64,000 bases of DNA. Origin: Methanofollis aquaemaris. GTDB lineage: Archaea; Halobacteriota; Methanomicrobia; Methanomicrobiales; Methanofollaceae. Below, one piece after another: positions 36,013 through 44,863 of the stretch. Both the position numbers and the translations under genes were made by a program. Under the pieces are notes generated by a model, which worked only from the letters and a program-made list of their open reading frames with translations, had not been told where the DNA came from and ran no database searches. Every line of letters starts with the position of its first letter. Within the stretch, counting starts at the first letter, position 1. The stretch spans positions 2,392,561 to 2,456,560 of the forward strand of contig NZ_CP036172.1 in the NCBI RefSeq assembly GCF_017357525.1, given 5' to 3'.

Positions 36013-36993
36013 TCAGGAACTCCTCTTCTCCGAAAGATCGTAGAGATAGATATCGCGGTTCCCGTTCCGTTCGTCGGTCCATACCACAGAATCCCCGCTG
36101 ACCGCCGGTTCGTACTGGTCGGCCCGGTCGTTGGTGATCCGCGTCTCGTTCCCACTTCCGAGGTCATGGAGATAGATGTCGCGGTTCCCGTTTCTCGTAT
36201 CGGTCCAGACGATCCGGTCGCCGTCGATCGCCGGTTCATACTGGTCGGCGGTGTCGTTGGTGACCTGCCGCTCCTCGCCGCTTTCGAGGTCGTAGAGATA
36301 GATGTCCTGGTTCCCGTTCCTGGTGTCGGTCCAGACGATCCGCGTCCCGTCGAACGCTGGTTCATACTGGTCCCCCGCGTCGGTGGTGAGCCGCGTCTCC
36401 TCGCCGGTCGTGAGATTGCCCAGATAGATGTCGGCACTCCAGTACCTGGTGTCGGTCCAGACGACCAGGTCGCCGGAGAGGGCGGGATAGCCCTGGAAGG
36501 GGATGCCATCGGTGACCGGCGACTCGTTGCCCGCGGCGAGGTCGAAGAGATGGACATTGACGTTGAGGGTCCGCAGGTCGGCCCAGACGACCCGGTCACC
36601 GTCGATCGCGGGGTCGCCCTGGACCCCCGGGTCGTCGGTGATCCGCGTCTCGTTCCCGCTTCCGAGGTCGTGGAGATAGATGTCCTCGTTCCCGTGGCGG
36701 GTGTCGGCCCAGACGACCCGCTCGCCGAAGAGCGCGGGACGGTACTGTTCCCCGTCGTCGTCGGTGAGGCGGGTCAGGTTCCCGCTCGTGAGGTTATAGA
36801 GATAGATGTCCTCGTTCCCGTTGCGCGTATCGGTCCAGACAACACGCTCCCCGTCGATCGCCGGCATATACTGGTCGGCCGGGTCGTCGGTGACCTGCCG
36901 CTCCGCAGCCCCGAGGCCCGCCGCCTGCATGGCGAGCGCCGCCGCAGTGAGCAGCACGAGCACTGCTATGATCGCGTTTCGTCTCCTCATCAT
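36013..36993 (-). CDS. Exported TolB-like beta-propeller protein
   Basis: 326 residues: a signal peptide (AIIAVLVLLTAAALAMQAAG) followed by seven repeats of about 43 residues, each with the pattern (R/Q)(V/I/L)T(D/N)D..DQY.PA(I)DG(D/E)RVVWTDTRNGN.DIYLYDL.SG. Seven such units predict a seven-bladed propeller like the TolB/PD40 domains. It is likely a secreted or surface binding protein; no catalytic residues are evident. The repeats are very similar at the DNA level (GGTCCAGACGA recurs). ATG 36990 directly follows ATG 36993, so the exact start is uncertain by one residue. Confidence 0.85.
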   Translation of the reverse strand: MMRRRNAIIAVLVLLTAAALAMQAAGLGAAERQVTDDPADQYMPAIDGERVVWTDTRNGNEDIYLYNLTSGNLTRLTDDDGEQYRPALFGERVVWADTRHGNEDIYLHDLGSGNETRITDDPGVQGDPAIDGDRVVWADLRTLNVNVHLFDLAAGNESPVTDGIPFQGYPALSGDLVVWTDTRYWSADIYLGNLTTGEETRLTTDAGDQYEPAFDGTRIVWTDTRNGNQDIYLYDLESGEERQVTNDTADQYEPAIDGDRIVWTDTRNGNRDIYLHDLGSGNETRITNDRADQYEPAVSGDSVVWTDERNGNRDIYLYDLSEKRSS

Positions 36994-37098
36994 CGTCCCC
37001 CCCTACATCAAAAGAGCGTGCGGTCCCGCGTCCCGGTCCGGCCTCTCTCTCGATCCGCACTGGGCGATGCCGCAAAATAAAGGTTGTGTCGGTTTGGC

Positions 37099-37617
37099 CT
37101 ACTTCTCGACGTCGAGGGTGAAGAGAACCGACGGGAGGGCCCTGGCCCAGTTCCTGACCGCCGTCCAGTCCCTGGCGTCTCCGGGGGCCGCCCCGGCCAT
37201 CTTCATGATCTGAAGATCGGTCGTGCTCATCCCGACGGGGTCGAACTTCCCGGCAAAGAGTCCCTCGGCCTGGGCGTGGACGTACATCCGCAACTCGTTC
37301 ATCGAGGCCCTCGCCGATTTTCTGATCATGTCGTCTTCCTCTTTCATCGAGTATCCGACCGCAAAGACCGCGAGCGGGCGCTCGTTCAGTCCGATCCTGA
37401 ACCGTTTGGCCAGGTCGACCGCCTCGGGGAGCCATTTGCCCATGTAGATCGGGCTGCCGGCGACGACGGCGGCGTAGGGCGCGACCTCTTCGACTTCCAT
37501 CACGTTCATGCAGTCGACTTCATAGCCCAGGGCCGCAATCTCGTCGGCGATCACCCGGGCGATCTCCTCTGTCGAGCCGTACCTGCTCGCGTATGCCACC
37601 AATATCCTCTCAGTCAT
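37099..37617 (-). CDS. Flavodoxin-domain protein
   Basis: 172 residues, MTERILVAYASRYGSTEEIA..., with the FMN phosphate loop SRYGSTEE and VVAGSPIYMGKWLPEAVDLA, as in the HemG/flavodoxin-5 type. It likely carries one or two electrons on FMN. SD-like GGAG lies 6 nt before the ATG. It is the last gene of the GNAT-DUF2156-flavodoxin run, 22 nt after DUF2156. A role related to protoporphyrinogen oxidase HemG is possible by fold only. Confidence 0.85.
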   Translation of the reverse strand: MTERILVAYASRYGSTEEIARVIADEIAALGYEVDCMNVMEVEEVAPYAAVVAGSPIYMGKWLPEAVDLAKRFRIGLNERPLAVFAVGYSMKEEDDMIRKSARASMNELRMYVHAQAEGLFAGKFDPVGMSTTDLQIMKMAGAAPGDARDWTAVRNWARALPSVLFTLDVEK

Positions 37618-37639
37618 GCTCCACTCCATATCGACGCAT

Positions 37640-38557
37640 TCATAGATGTCTTTTTTCCAGGTCGGCCCGTCGGGCGGTATGCACCTCTGCCATGTGATGG
37701 GGGTGATAGCGGAGTTTTGCCTCTCGCAGGCCGGGGAGGCCGAGGTCTGACTCGCGGTTGAGGAAGGTGGAGCGTCCAGCCAACCGGGCGGCCGTCTCCT
37801 GGTTGACGGCCCTGTAAATCCCTTCGCAGTCGGGGAGTCCTTTCTCGAAGTGGACCACCGCAGTCTCCTCGTTGAGGCGGTCGTACAGGGCGCACCCGGC
37901 GATCGCCCCCTCGACCCGCACCGCGATCCCTTCGAGCCCGAGGTCGTCGAAGTGGGCGATCGCGTATCGCAGGGCCGTCTTCTCCTCGGCAAGCACCGGC
38001 GACTCGTCGCAGTGGCGCCACTCGCACCACCGTTCCAGGAACCCGACCACCTCGCCGAGGAGGTTGGGGGTGATCGCCTCGACCGTAGGGCCGCACTCTC
38101 GCCTGAAGCGGTTGAGATGTTTTCTGATGGTGAGGTAATCCCTGCCCGGCAGGGTGGCGAGATCTTCTGTCCGGTACACATAGTCGGCGAAGTCCCGGTC
38201 AGGCCTGAGGGGGAGTGTGGGGTACTGAGAACGCACCAGATCCAGCGTGGCGTCGTCGAAGATGTAGTACGCCACCTCCCCGCCCTCCCGCACGGCGATG
38301 TCGAGGGCCGCTTCGAGGGCCTCGGGATCCGGGGGGCCGATGGGCCCGCGGAAAGAGCGTTCGCCCTGGATGGTGCTCATGATCACGACGCCCTCGCCGA
38401 CGCGGGCGTACTCGTAGTGGGCGTAGTGGTTCCAGCAAAGCATGGTGGTGAGGCTCATGTCGGAGTGTACCGGCGGGTGGCGGCGGTACAGGTCGGCGAA
38501 GAACTCCCGGTCATCCGGGGTGACCGGTATGAACGCGTCAATAGAGAGCATCTTCAT
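37640..38557 (-). CDS. DUF2156 family protein
   Basis: 305 residues, MKMLSIDAFIPVTPDDREFF..., with WNHYAHYEYARVGEGVVIMS and YVYRTEDLATLPGRDYLTIRKHLNRF in the middle. This is the DUF2156 layout, two GNAT-like halves as in the lysyl-phosphatidylglycerol synthase C-domain. It may move an aminoacyl or acyl group, but its substrate is unknown. The start overlaps the end of the upstream GNAT gene by 20 bp, so the two are coupled. Confidence 0.85.
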   Translation of the reverse strand: MKMLSIDAFIPVTPDDREFFADLYRRHPPVHSDMSLTTMLCWNHYAHYEYARVGEGVVIMSTIQGERSFRGPIGPPDPEALEAALDIAVREGGEVAYYIFDDATLDLVRSQYPTLPLRPDRDFADYVYRTEDLATLPGRDYLTIRKHLNRFRRECGPTVEAITPNLLGEVVGFLERWCEWRHCDESPVLAEEKTALRYAIAHFDDLGLEGIAVRVEGAIAGCALYDRLNEETAVVHFEKGLPDCEGIYRAVNQETAARLAGRSTFLNRESDLGLPGLREAKLRYHPHHMAEVHTARRADLEKRHL

Positions 38558-38963
38558 CCCTCAGAAGCATCGGCACATGCCCGGGCATCCTGGCAAAGCC
38601 GTGCCGTCGGTAAAATTCAACGGTGCCGGGCTGGGCGATGAGCCCGATCCAGGCGAGGTCGCGGGCGGTGCAGAAATTGACGAGCGCCTCCACGATGGCG
38701 TCTCCGATCCCGTGCCCCCGGTACTCGGGGAGGACGACGATGTCCTGGAGGTAGGCGTCCGAACACCCGTCCGAGATCGCCCGGCCCATTCCGACGGCCC
38801 TTGTCCCGTCGACGGCGACGACAAAACAGAAACTTCCTTCGATGAGTGCCGTGATCCCGTCGGCCGTCCACTCTTCCTTCCACCACTCGCCGGCGCGGTA
38901 GAGTCCGACGATCTCCTCGGCGTCCCAGGCCCCTACGGTCCTGACGGTGATCCCGGAGAGCAT
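38538..38963 (-). CDS. GNAT-family N-acetyltransferase
   Basis: 141 residues from MLSGITVRTVGAWDAEEIVG. The acetyl-CoA motif VLPEYRGHGIGDAIVEALVN (RGxGIG) is clear, and YRRHGFARMPG closes the fold. Substrate unknown. First gene of a three-gene minus-strand operon with DUF2156 and a flavodoxin. A longer frame starting further upstream lacks family similarity. Confidence 0.88.
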   Translation of the reverse strand: MLSGITVRTVGAWDAEEIVGLYRAGEWWKEEWTADGITALIEGSFCFVVAVDGTRAVGMGRAISDGCSDAYLQDIVVLPEYRGHGIGDAIVEALVNFCTARDLAWIGLIAQPGTVEFYRRHGFARMPGHVPMLLRDEDALY

Positions 38964-39299
38964 GCACCCCCCTCGCTCCCATCCTATATAGAGACAACGG
39001 AAGATGAGGAATTGTCCAGTGTGCAAGTGGGTTTTGCGGGATTACGGGCATTCTGCGGGGGCGACCGGGAGGCTGAGAGGGGGGGCTCTCTTTCTTCAAC
39101 GGTTTGCCGCCCGCTCCAATCTTCATAATTCGGGGGTTCGGGGTTTCCTCGAACCCCCTCTGGTGGGGATAGGTGTGGGGCGGCAGAGCGGAGGATCCGG
39201 TGCGGGCGCTCTCTAATCTTCATCATTTCAAAGAGAGAAGAAAAGTGTGGGGGGTTCATTTCCCGGTATTTTCTCAGGAGAAATTTTACCCGGCCGGTT
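38964..39299. other. Intergenic region with an F2 repeat
   Basis: 336 bp between a divergent GNAT start and the 3' end of the membrane protein gene. It carries an F2 copy (39085-39173) and nothing else that I can name. Confidence 0.5.
39085..39173 (+). repeat. Dispersed repeat family F2, copy 2
   Basis: TTCTTCAACGGTTTGCCGCC leads to CATAATTCGGGGGTTCGGGG, then the partner arm CTCGAACCCCC. It aligns with 26556-26641. Confidence 0.65.
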
Positions 39300-39761
39300 T
39301 CACTCCTCTTTTTTCCAGGAGAACATCGGGAACATCGGTTTGAGGGGGTCGGTCTCATCGAGAGACGAGAGCCGCCAGGTCTGTTTGTACGTCTGGCCGC
39401 TGCTGTTTGCGTACGTTGCGGCCACTTTCAGTTCGGTGGCCATGGAGGCGAGGGTGTGGGCGTACTTCTCGTCGACGCCGAGTTCGGGGATGTCGAACTC
39501 GATGTCCATCGGGACCAGGGCGACGTGGATATTCTTTGCCGGGGCGTTCCCCCCGTTCGCGACGATCACCGACTTCGCATCGTCGGAGAGGCGGCACGAT
39601 ACTTCGGGAAGATCTCTGGTCTCGCCCATGATCTGGAGGCACATCGCCACCGTCCCCAGGATGATGAGGACCGAGGCCCCCATGAAGACGTTCTGGGTGA
39701 CGGCGAAGAAGACGCCGAAGACCACGCCTGCACCGAGTATGACTGCAGGGACACGTTCCAT
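39300..39761 (-). CDS. Two-helix membrane protein of unknown function
   Basis: 153 residues, MERVPAVILGAGVVFGVFFA..., with two closely spaced membrane segments (residues about 5-25 and 30-50). A soluble beta-rich domain follows (LSDDAKSVIVANGGNAPAKNIHVALVPM...). The Ig-like strand pattern suggests that the domain faces outward. A TATA-like TATTATAT lies about 22-28 nt before this ATG on the minus strand, so the message may be leaderless; this argues for the start at 39761 over an upstream frame. No family recognised with confidence. Confidence 0.7.
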   Translation of the reverse strand: MERVPAVILGAGVVFGVFFAVTQNVFMGASVLIILGTVAMCLQIMGETRDLPEVSCRLSDDAKSVIVANGGNAPAKNIHVALVPMDIEFDIPELGVDEKYAHTLASMATELKVAATYANSSGQTYKQTWRLSSLDETDPLKPMFPMFSWKKEE

Positions 39762-39964
39762 ATCATGGAATTGGTTTGAGGAGATATAATAGGATAGGAG
39801 TTGAGTTCTGATCGGGATTGTCGGGGTCGGCCATGGGTGATGCCGGGGTTCTCTCTCTCCCCCGCCCATTACCGGGCAACCCTCAAGACCTATTGCATCC
39901 AAACTGATCAGGACAGGAAAGAATCAATTTATGAATTGAGCGCACCAGAGGGAGAGAGAAGACA

Positions 39965-41242
39965 ATGCTTGAGTTGAAGTTCATCAGAGACCATCCCGAG
40001 GTCGTGAGGGCCGACCTTACGAAGAGGGGAGACGAGGAAAAACTGGCATGGCTCGACGACCTGCTGGAGAAGGACCGGCGGAGCCGGGAGATCCAGACCG
40101 AGGTCAACCGGATGCGGAGCCGGCGCAACAAGATCGGCCGCGAGATCAACGCGGCCAGGAAGGCAGGGGAAGACACCGCGCCCCTCCTCGAAGAGGCGGC
40201 GTCCCTCCCGAAGGTGATCAAGGAGGCCGAGACCGAACTCGACGCGATCGACGAGCGGGTCCACTACTACCTGATGCGGATCCCCAATATCCTCCACGAG
40301 AGCGTCCCGGTCGGCAAAGACGACACCGAGAATGTCGAGGTGAAGCGGTGGGGAGAGCCAAAAGTTCCGGCGTTCGAGTTGCAGAACCACGGCGCCCTCG
40401 CCGTCGAACACGACTGGGCCGACTTCGAGCGGGCGACCAAGATCTCGGGGGCCGGGTTCTACTTCCTCAAGGGCAACCTCGTCCTCCTCGACCTCGCGCT
40501 GCAGCGCTACGCCCTCGACCTGCTGATGGAACGCGGCTACACTCCCATCTCGCCCCCGTACATGATGAACCGGGCGGCGTACGAGGGGGTCACCGACCTC
40601 GCCGATTTCGAGAACGTGATGTACAAGATCGACGGCGAGGACGAGTTCATGATCGCGACGAGCGAGCACCCGATGGCGGCGATGTACAAGGACGAGATCT
40701 TCGAGGAGAAGGATATCCCCCTGAAGTACGCCGGGATCAGCCCGTGTTTCAGGCGCGAGATCGGCGCCCACGGTCTCGACACCAAGGGGCTCTTCCGCGT
40801 CCACCAGTTCACGAAGGTGGAGCAGTTCGTCTTCTGCAAGCCCGAGGATTCGTGGAAGTATCACGAAGAACTCCTGGACAATGCCGAGGCGTACTTCCAG
40901 GGCCTCGGCCTCCCGTATCATGTGGTCAACATCTGCACCGGCGATATCGGGACGGTGGCGGCGAAGAAGTACGACATCGAGGTCTGGATGCCCCGCGAGG
41001 AGCAGTACCGCGAGGTGGTCTCGTGCTCGAACTGCACCGCATACCAGGCGGTGGGGCTGAACATCAGGGTGCGGGACGCCTCCGACTTCGCCTCCAAGCA
41101 GCCGGTCCACACCCTCAACAGCACGGCGGTGGCGACTTCCCGGACGATCCGGGCGATCCTCGAGAACTACCAGCGCGAGGACGGCTCGGTCGAGGTGCCC
41201 GAGGTGCTCAGGAAGTACATGGGCGGCATCGAGACGCTGTAA
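39965..41242 (+). CDS. serS: Seryl-tRNA synthetase (bacterial type)
   Basis: 425 residues: an N-terminal tRNA-binding coiled coil (residues about 30-110, KDRRSREIQTEVNRMRSRRN) and a class II core. Motif 2 is CFRREIGAHGLDTKGLFRVH, and motif 3 lies around the C-terminal TLNSTAVATSRTIRAILENY. VVSCSNCTAYQA sits between them. It charges tRNA-Ser (and tRNA-Sec where present). It is the common SerRS form, not the aberrant zinc-dependent SerRS of Methanosarcina/Methanocaldococcus type. A TATA-like AATTTATGA precedes it by about 30 nt, and a T8 tract follows. Confidence 0.97.
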   Translation: MLELKFIRDHPEVVRADLTKRGDEEKLAWLDDLLEKDRRSREIQTEVNRMRSRRNKIGREINAARKAGEDTAPLLEEAASLPKVIKEAETELDAIDERVHYYLMRIPNILHESVPVGKDDTENVEVKRWGEPKVPAFELQNHGALAVEHDWADFERATKISGAGFYFLKGNLVLLDLALQRYALDLLMERGYTPISPPYMMNRAAYEGVTDLADFENVMYKIDGEDEFMIATSEHPMAAMYKDEIFEEKDIPLKYAGISPCFRREIGAHGLDTKGLFRVHQFTKVEQFVFCKPEDSWKYHEELLDNAEAYFQGLGLPYHVVNICTGDIGTVAAKKYDIEVWMPREEQYREVVSCSNCTAYQAVGLNIRVRDASDFASKQPVHTLNSTAVATSRTIRAILENYQREDGSVEVPEVLRKYMGGIETL

Positions 41243-41257
41243 GAAGAAACTCCCCTC

Positions 41258-41265
41258 TTTTTTTT
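41258..41265 (+). terminator. T8 tract after serS
   Basis: CTCCCCTC followed by eight T residues, about 16 nt after the stop codon. Runs of T are the usual intrinsic archaeal terminator; no strong hairpin is needed or seen. Confidence 0.45.
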
Positions 41266-41335
41266 CGACCTGTTTCACCGACGACCCAAACGATTTTCAT
41301 CCATGCTTCCCATCCTCCCGCCGAGGAGGTGAGGG

Positions 41336-42004
41336 ATGGGCCGCCGCGATGAGGGGGAGAAGAGACCGGGCCGGAGCATCCTGACCGACGTGCTCCCCGC
41401 CGACCGGCTGAACGCCTTTGCCGACGGGGTGTTTGCGATCGTCATCACGCTCCTCGTCCTCGAACTCCCGGTGCCGGAGGGCGGCGAAGCCCTGGTCCCG
41501 GCACTCCTGAACGCATGGCCCGATTTTCTCGCCTATATCATCAGTTTCGTATTCATCGGCGGGTTCTGGATGACGCATGCGTCCATCACCCGCCTGACCG
41601 AAGAGGAGGACGAGGTCACGTTCCGCCTGACCCTGATGACGCTCTTCCTCGTCTCCCTCATCCCGTTCACCACGAGCCTGATGGCCGGGCACCTCGTCGG
41701 GGTGGGTTCGCATCTCTCGGTCCTCGTCTACGGTCTGGATCTCCTCCTCGCCTCGGTCATGCTGAGCGCGATCATGCGTTACCTCGCGTGGCGCCCTGAA
41801 CTGCTCGTCGACGGGCTTGCCGAGGAGGATTTCCGCGTCATGGAGAGACGGCGGCGGTCGGGTATTATCTTCAACGGCATCGGGGTGCTGCTCGCCCTCT
41901 TCCTGCCGCCGGCGGCGATCGTGGTGTACATCTCGGTGGCGTTCTTCTTCTTTCTCCAGCCGTTCTTCTACAAGCGGATCCTCAGAGGTTTTAAGAAAGT
42001 GTGA
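41336..42004 (+). CDS. TMEM175/DUF1211 family membrane protein (putative K+ channel)
   Basis: 222 residues with six membrane segments. RLNAFADGVFAIVITLLVLEL is the family signature (RxxxFSDGVFAIAITLL) of prokaryotic TMEM175, whose members conduct potassium as tetramers. FADG for FSDG is a conservative change. IISFVFIGGFWMTHASITRL follows as in the family. It starts about 90 nt after serS. Function is inferred from family only. Confidence 0.85.
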   Translation: MGRRDEGEKRPGRSILTDVLPADRLNAFADGVFAIVITLLVLELPVPEGGEALVPALLNAWPDFLAYIISFVFIGGFWMTHASITRLTEEEDEVTFRLTLMTLFLVSLIPFTTSLMAGHLVGVGSHLSVLVYGLDLLLASVMLSAIMRYLAWRPELLVDGLAEEDFRVMERRRRSGIIFNGIGVLLALFLPPAAIVVYISVAFFFFLQPFFYKRILRGFKKV

Positions 42005-42133
42005 ACGGAGAGGTCCCTCTTCTGTCCGTCTTCATCGTTCGGCGAGAGGGATGCCGGGAGAGGGTCGACACCATGCCACCTCTCCGGGTATCAGTCGCCA
42101 TGGGCTGTGGATTCCTATTTTCAGTCGGATCCA

Positions 42134-42487
42134 TCACTTCGTCAGCGATCCTCCGATAAGCCCGCCCACATACCCGAAGAGGCCGAAAAGCGGGAAGAGG
42201 GCGACGATGATGAAGAGCGTCGAGCCGAGGAACCCGAGATAACTGATGTCGCTCGGGGCGGTCTCGATGCCGTACACGAAGATGGCGGCTCCCAGCACCA
42301 CGGCGTTCAGGAGGCCGAGATAGACACCCGCCTTCCCCCCGTTCTTGGCGCCGCCCCGCGCGATCCAGCCTGCCATGATCCCTCCGATGAAGGCGCCGCC
42401 GATGGTGATGAGGTAATTGACGATGAGCGCCACCACCAGTCCCGCGATCACGCCGGTCCAGAACTGCCGCGAATTTGATCCGTTCAT
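42134..42487 (-). CDS. DUF5518-like membrane protein
   Basis: 117 residues, MNGSNSRQFWTGVIAGLVVA..., with four hydrophobic segments and glycine-rich turns (IGGAFIGGIMAGWIARGGAK, GYVGGLIGGS). This is the pattern of small archaeal DUF5518 membrane proteins. AGGAGG lies 9 nt before the ATG at 42487, which decides the start. Function unknown. Convergent with the TMEM175-like gene and divergent from the LURP-like gene. Confidence 0.75.
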   Translation of the reverse strand: MNGSNSRQFWTGVIAGLVVALIVNYLITIGGAFIGGIMAGWIARGGAKNGGKAGVYLGLLNAVVLGAAIFVYGIETAPSDISYLGFLGSTLFIIVALFPLFGLFGYVGGLIGGSLTK

Positions 42488-42763
42488 GGAATTCGTCCTC
42501 CTGGCCATGGGCACCCGGGAGGGTCCGGCGGGAAACCGTGCCGCACGCGCCTGCAGGGCAACCGCGTTCCCGGATGCGTGGCAGGCAGGAGATATTCCTG
42601 GCCCTATATAAATGTGGGTGGGGGCCGCCGCAAAGGACGCGGTGCCGGGCGGATGCCCGGTTTCCGGGAAAATTATAATGCCGATCTCGGGGTACTGCCC
42701 GCGGTCGCGGATCGGCATCAGGCGCGGGGTGGTGACGGTCCGGAGGAGAGCGAGGTGAGGGAT

Positions 42764-43294
42764 ATGCTGCGAAGAAGAGGAGGAGCCGCCCTGAGGGGCA
42801 GAGAGGAAGGGGCACACCGGTACAGGATGCGAGAGAAGATCGTCTCGATCGGGGACGACTACTGGATCGAGGACGAGGCCGGAGAGAAGGCCTTCAAGGT
42901 GGACGGGAAGATGCTCCGCGTCCGCAATACGCTGGTCATCCAGAGCAGCGGGGGGCAGGATCTCTACAAAATCCAGGAGCGGATGCTCCGCATCAAGGAC
43001 ACCATGGAGATCGAGCGGGGCGACGGCGGCACGGCGGCGACGATCAAGAAGGCGCTGATCTCCCCGCTCCGTGACCGGTGGACGGTGAAGATCCCCGAGG
43101 GTGAAGACTGGAGCATTCAGGGAAACATCCTGGACCACGAGTACAGGATCGATGCCGGGCGGGAGCGGGTCGCGGAGGTCTCGAAGAAGTGGTTCAGGAT
43201 CCGGGACACCTATGGCGTGGAGATCGCACCCGGCCACGACGACGCCCTCGTCCTGGCGGTCACGGCGGCGATCGACCAGATGGCGCACGACTGA
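42764..43294 (+). CDS. LURP-one-related (Tubby-like fold) protein
   Basis: 176 residues from ATG 42764, 4-5 nt after a GAGGTGAGG ribosome site. DYWIEDEAGEKAFKVDGKML, YKIQERMLRIKDTMEIER and DRWTVKIPEGEDWSIQGNIL repeat the LURP-one-related pattern of paired beta strands. The fold resembles Tubby C-terminal/phospholipid scramblase barrels. Biochemical role unknown. A much longer frame upstream is not supported. Its stop is 13 bp from the stop of the convergent 97-residue gene. Confidence 0.75.
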   Translation: MLRRRGGAALRGREEGAHRYRMREKIVSIGDDYWIEDEAGEKAFKVDGKMLRVRNTLVIQSSGGQDLYKIQERMLRIKDTMEIERGDGGTAATIKKALISPLRDRWTVKIPEGEDWSIQGNILDHEYRIDAGRERVAEVSKKWFRIRDTYGVEIAPGHDDALVLAVTAAIDQMAHD

Positions 43295-43307
43295 TCGGAG
43301 GCGCCCT

Positions 43308-43601
43308 CTACCAATATTTCCAGAGGGCGACGAGGGCGAGCGCGAGGGCGGTGGCGAGGAAAAGAGCGGCAGAGATCCACTGTGCGGTGAGGATGCAGTA
43401 GATGGCGATGAGGGTGGCGAGGGCGGTGGCGGGGACGAGGAATTTTTTCAGCATGGGTCTGACGCTCCATCGCCAGAGGGCAACGAGGACGACGCCGAAG
43501 GCGATGAAGAAGACGGCGATCATCCACTGTCCGGTGATCGCGCTGTACAGGGCGAGCAGCGTGACGAGGACGGTGACGGGGATGAGGAGTTTTTTCAGCA
43601 T
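43308..43601 (-). CDS. Small membrane protein made of two duplicated halves
   Basis: 97 residues formed by two copies of a roughly 48-residue unit: MLKKLLIPVTVLVTLLALYS... and, from residue 50, MLKKFLVPATALATLIAIYC.... Each has two membrane helices and ends in VALW(R/K). The DNA shows the same direct repeat, including TTTTTCAGCATGGGTCTG beginning near 43445 and near 43589. It looks like a recent in-frame tandem duplication and fusion. Function unknown. An internal ATG at the second half could still be used as a separate start. Confidence 0.7.
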   Translation of the reverse strand: MLKKLLIPVTVLVTLLALYSAITGQWMIAVFFIAFGVVLVALWRWSVRPMLKKFLVPATALATLIAIYCILTAQWISAALFLATALALALVALWKYW

Positions 43602-43778
43602 GGGTCTGGCGCTCCGTTGGATGGGGGATCGGTTTTAGATCAGGGGGAGATCTTGGTATCGGGTGGGATATATCTATTGGAATGAATGCTGGATCAGATA
43701 ATCATCATCTGAGATGTCAGATGCCTGGGGTCGATCTCACTCTATGATTTGATCAATAATCCGATTTTTTTAGAATGA

Positions 43779-43786
43779 TTTATATT
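43779..43786 (+). promoter_or_regulatory. TATA-like box for cas1-cas2
   Basis: TTTATATT lies 36 nt before the cas1 ATG, with a T-rich stretch just upstream. The expected start of transcription would leave a leader of about 10 nt. Confidence 0.4.
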
Positions 43787-43821
43787 CGGACAGATGAATC
43801 CCTATTCGGGACCATTTGCTC

Positions 43822-44853
43822 ATGAGAAAGTTGCTCAATACCTTATATGTGACCACTCCCGAATCCTATCTGATCAGAGATGGTGAAAATGTCATCGTTA
43901 AGGTCAATGGTGAAGAGAGGTTCCGCATTCCCATACACAATATCGAGGGGATCGTGTGCTTTGGATATATGGGTGCCAGTCCGCAGTTGATGCGGTTGTG
44001 TACCGACAATAATGTCGGCCTCTCTTTTTTGACACCGTCGGGAAAATTTCTGGCACGGGTGCATGGACGGGTGCGAGGAAATGTCCTCCTGCGACGGACA
44101 CAGTATCGTACGGCGGACAACCCTGAAACCTCACTGGATATTGCCCGGGGTTTTATCATCGGGAAGGTGGTGAACTGTCGAACGGTCCTCGGAAGGGGTA
44201 TTCGCGATCATGGGGAGGTCGTCAGGTGTGACCGGATCCGGTCGGCAGATGCCATGCTGATCGAGAACCTGCCGGGGATCGATGACTGCGCCAACGCAGA
44301 TTCTCTCCGGGGCATCGAGGGGAACTGTGCGAAGTTCTATTTCGATGTCTTCGATGAATTGATCCTCAAGCAGAAGGATGATTTTTTCTTATCTGAACGG
44401 AACCGGCGGCCTCCTCTCGACAACATGAATGCGTTGCTATCGTTTCTGTATACTTTGCTTGCCCATGACGTCGAGTCCGCGCTGGAGACGGTGGGCCTTG
44501 ATCCCTATGTCGGGTTCTTCCATACCGATCGGCCCGGGAGACCGAGTCTGGCACTGGATCTGATGGAAGAACTCCGTCCCTTTCTGGGGGATCGTCTGGC
44601 CCTGAACCTAGTGAATTTGAAGCAGGTGACCGGGAGTGATTTTCTCAAGAAGGAGAATGGTGCGGTGATCATGACGGAGAATGGAAGGAAAAAGGTTCTG
44701 GCAGCCTGGCAGAAGAGGAAAGTGGATCTTATCACTCATCCTTACCTGAACGAGAAGATACCGGTCGGCCTGGTCCCCTATGTGCAGGCGATGGTGCTTG
44801 CCCGTTTCTTGCGGGGAGATATCGACGGGTATCCACCTTTCTTCATGAATTGA
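43822..44853 (+). CDS. cas1: CRISPR-associated endonuclease Cas1 (type I-C)
   Basis: 343 residues, MRKLLNTLYVTTPESYLIRD..., the opening of I-C Cas1. The N-terminal beta domain runs to about residue 85; the helical metal-dependent domain follows. SLRGIEGNCAKFYF carries the catalytic glutamate, GFFHTDRPGRPSLALDLMEE the histidine and acidic ligand. With Cas2 it inserts new spacers next to the leader. ATG 43822 was chosen over an in-frame TTG 6 nt earlier. It is followed by cas2 after 10 nt and lies on the leader side of the array. In the usual I-C order it follows cas4, which here sits 13 kb away. Confidence 0.96.
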   Translation: MRKLLNTLYVTTPESYLIRDGENVIVKVNGEERFRIPIHNIEGIVCFGYMGASPQLMRLCTDNNVGLSFLTPSGKFLARVHGRVRGNVLLRRTQYRTADNPETSLDIARGFIIGKVVNCRTVLGRGIRDHGEVVRCDRIRSADAMLIENLPGIDDCANADSLRGIEGNCAKFYFDVFDELILKQKDDFFLSERNRRPPLDNMNALLSFLYTLLAHDVESALETVGLDPYVGFFHTDRPGRPSLALDLMEELRPFLGDRLALNLVNLKQVTGSDFLKKENGAVIMTENGRKKVLAAWQKRKVDLITHPYLNEKIPVGLVPYVQAMVLARFLRGDIDGYPPFFMN

Positions 44854-44863
44854 GGTGTTTTGC

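Noticed and set aside
43671-43683. TATCTATTGGAAT upstream of cas1, also found at 8628-8640
   Set aside because: A 13-nt match is expected by chance many times in 64 kb, and the flanking bases do not align well enough.
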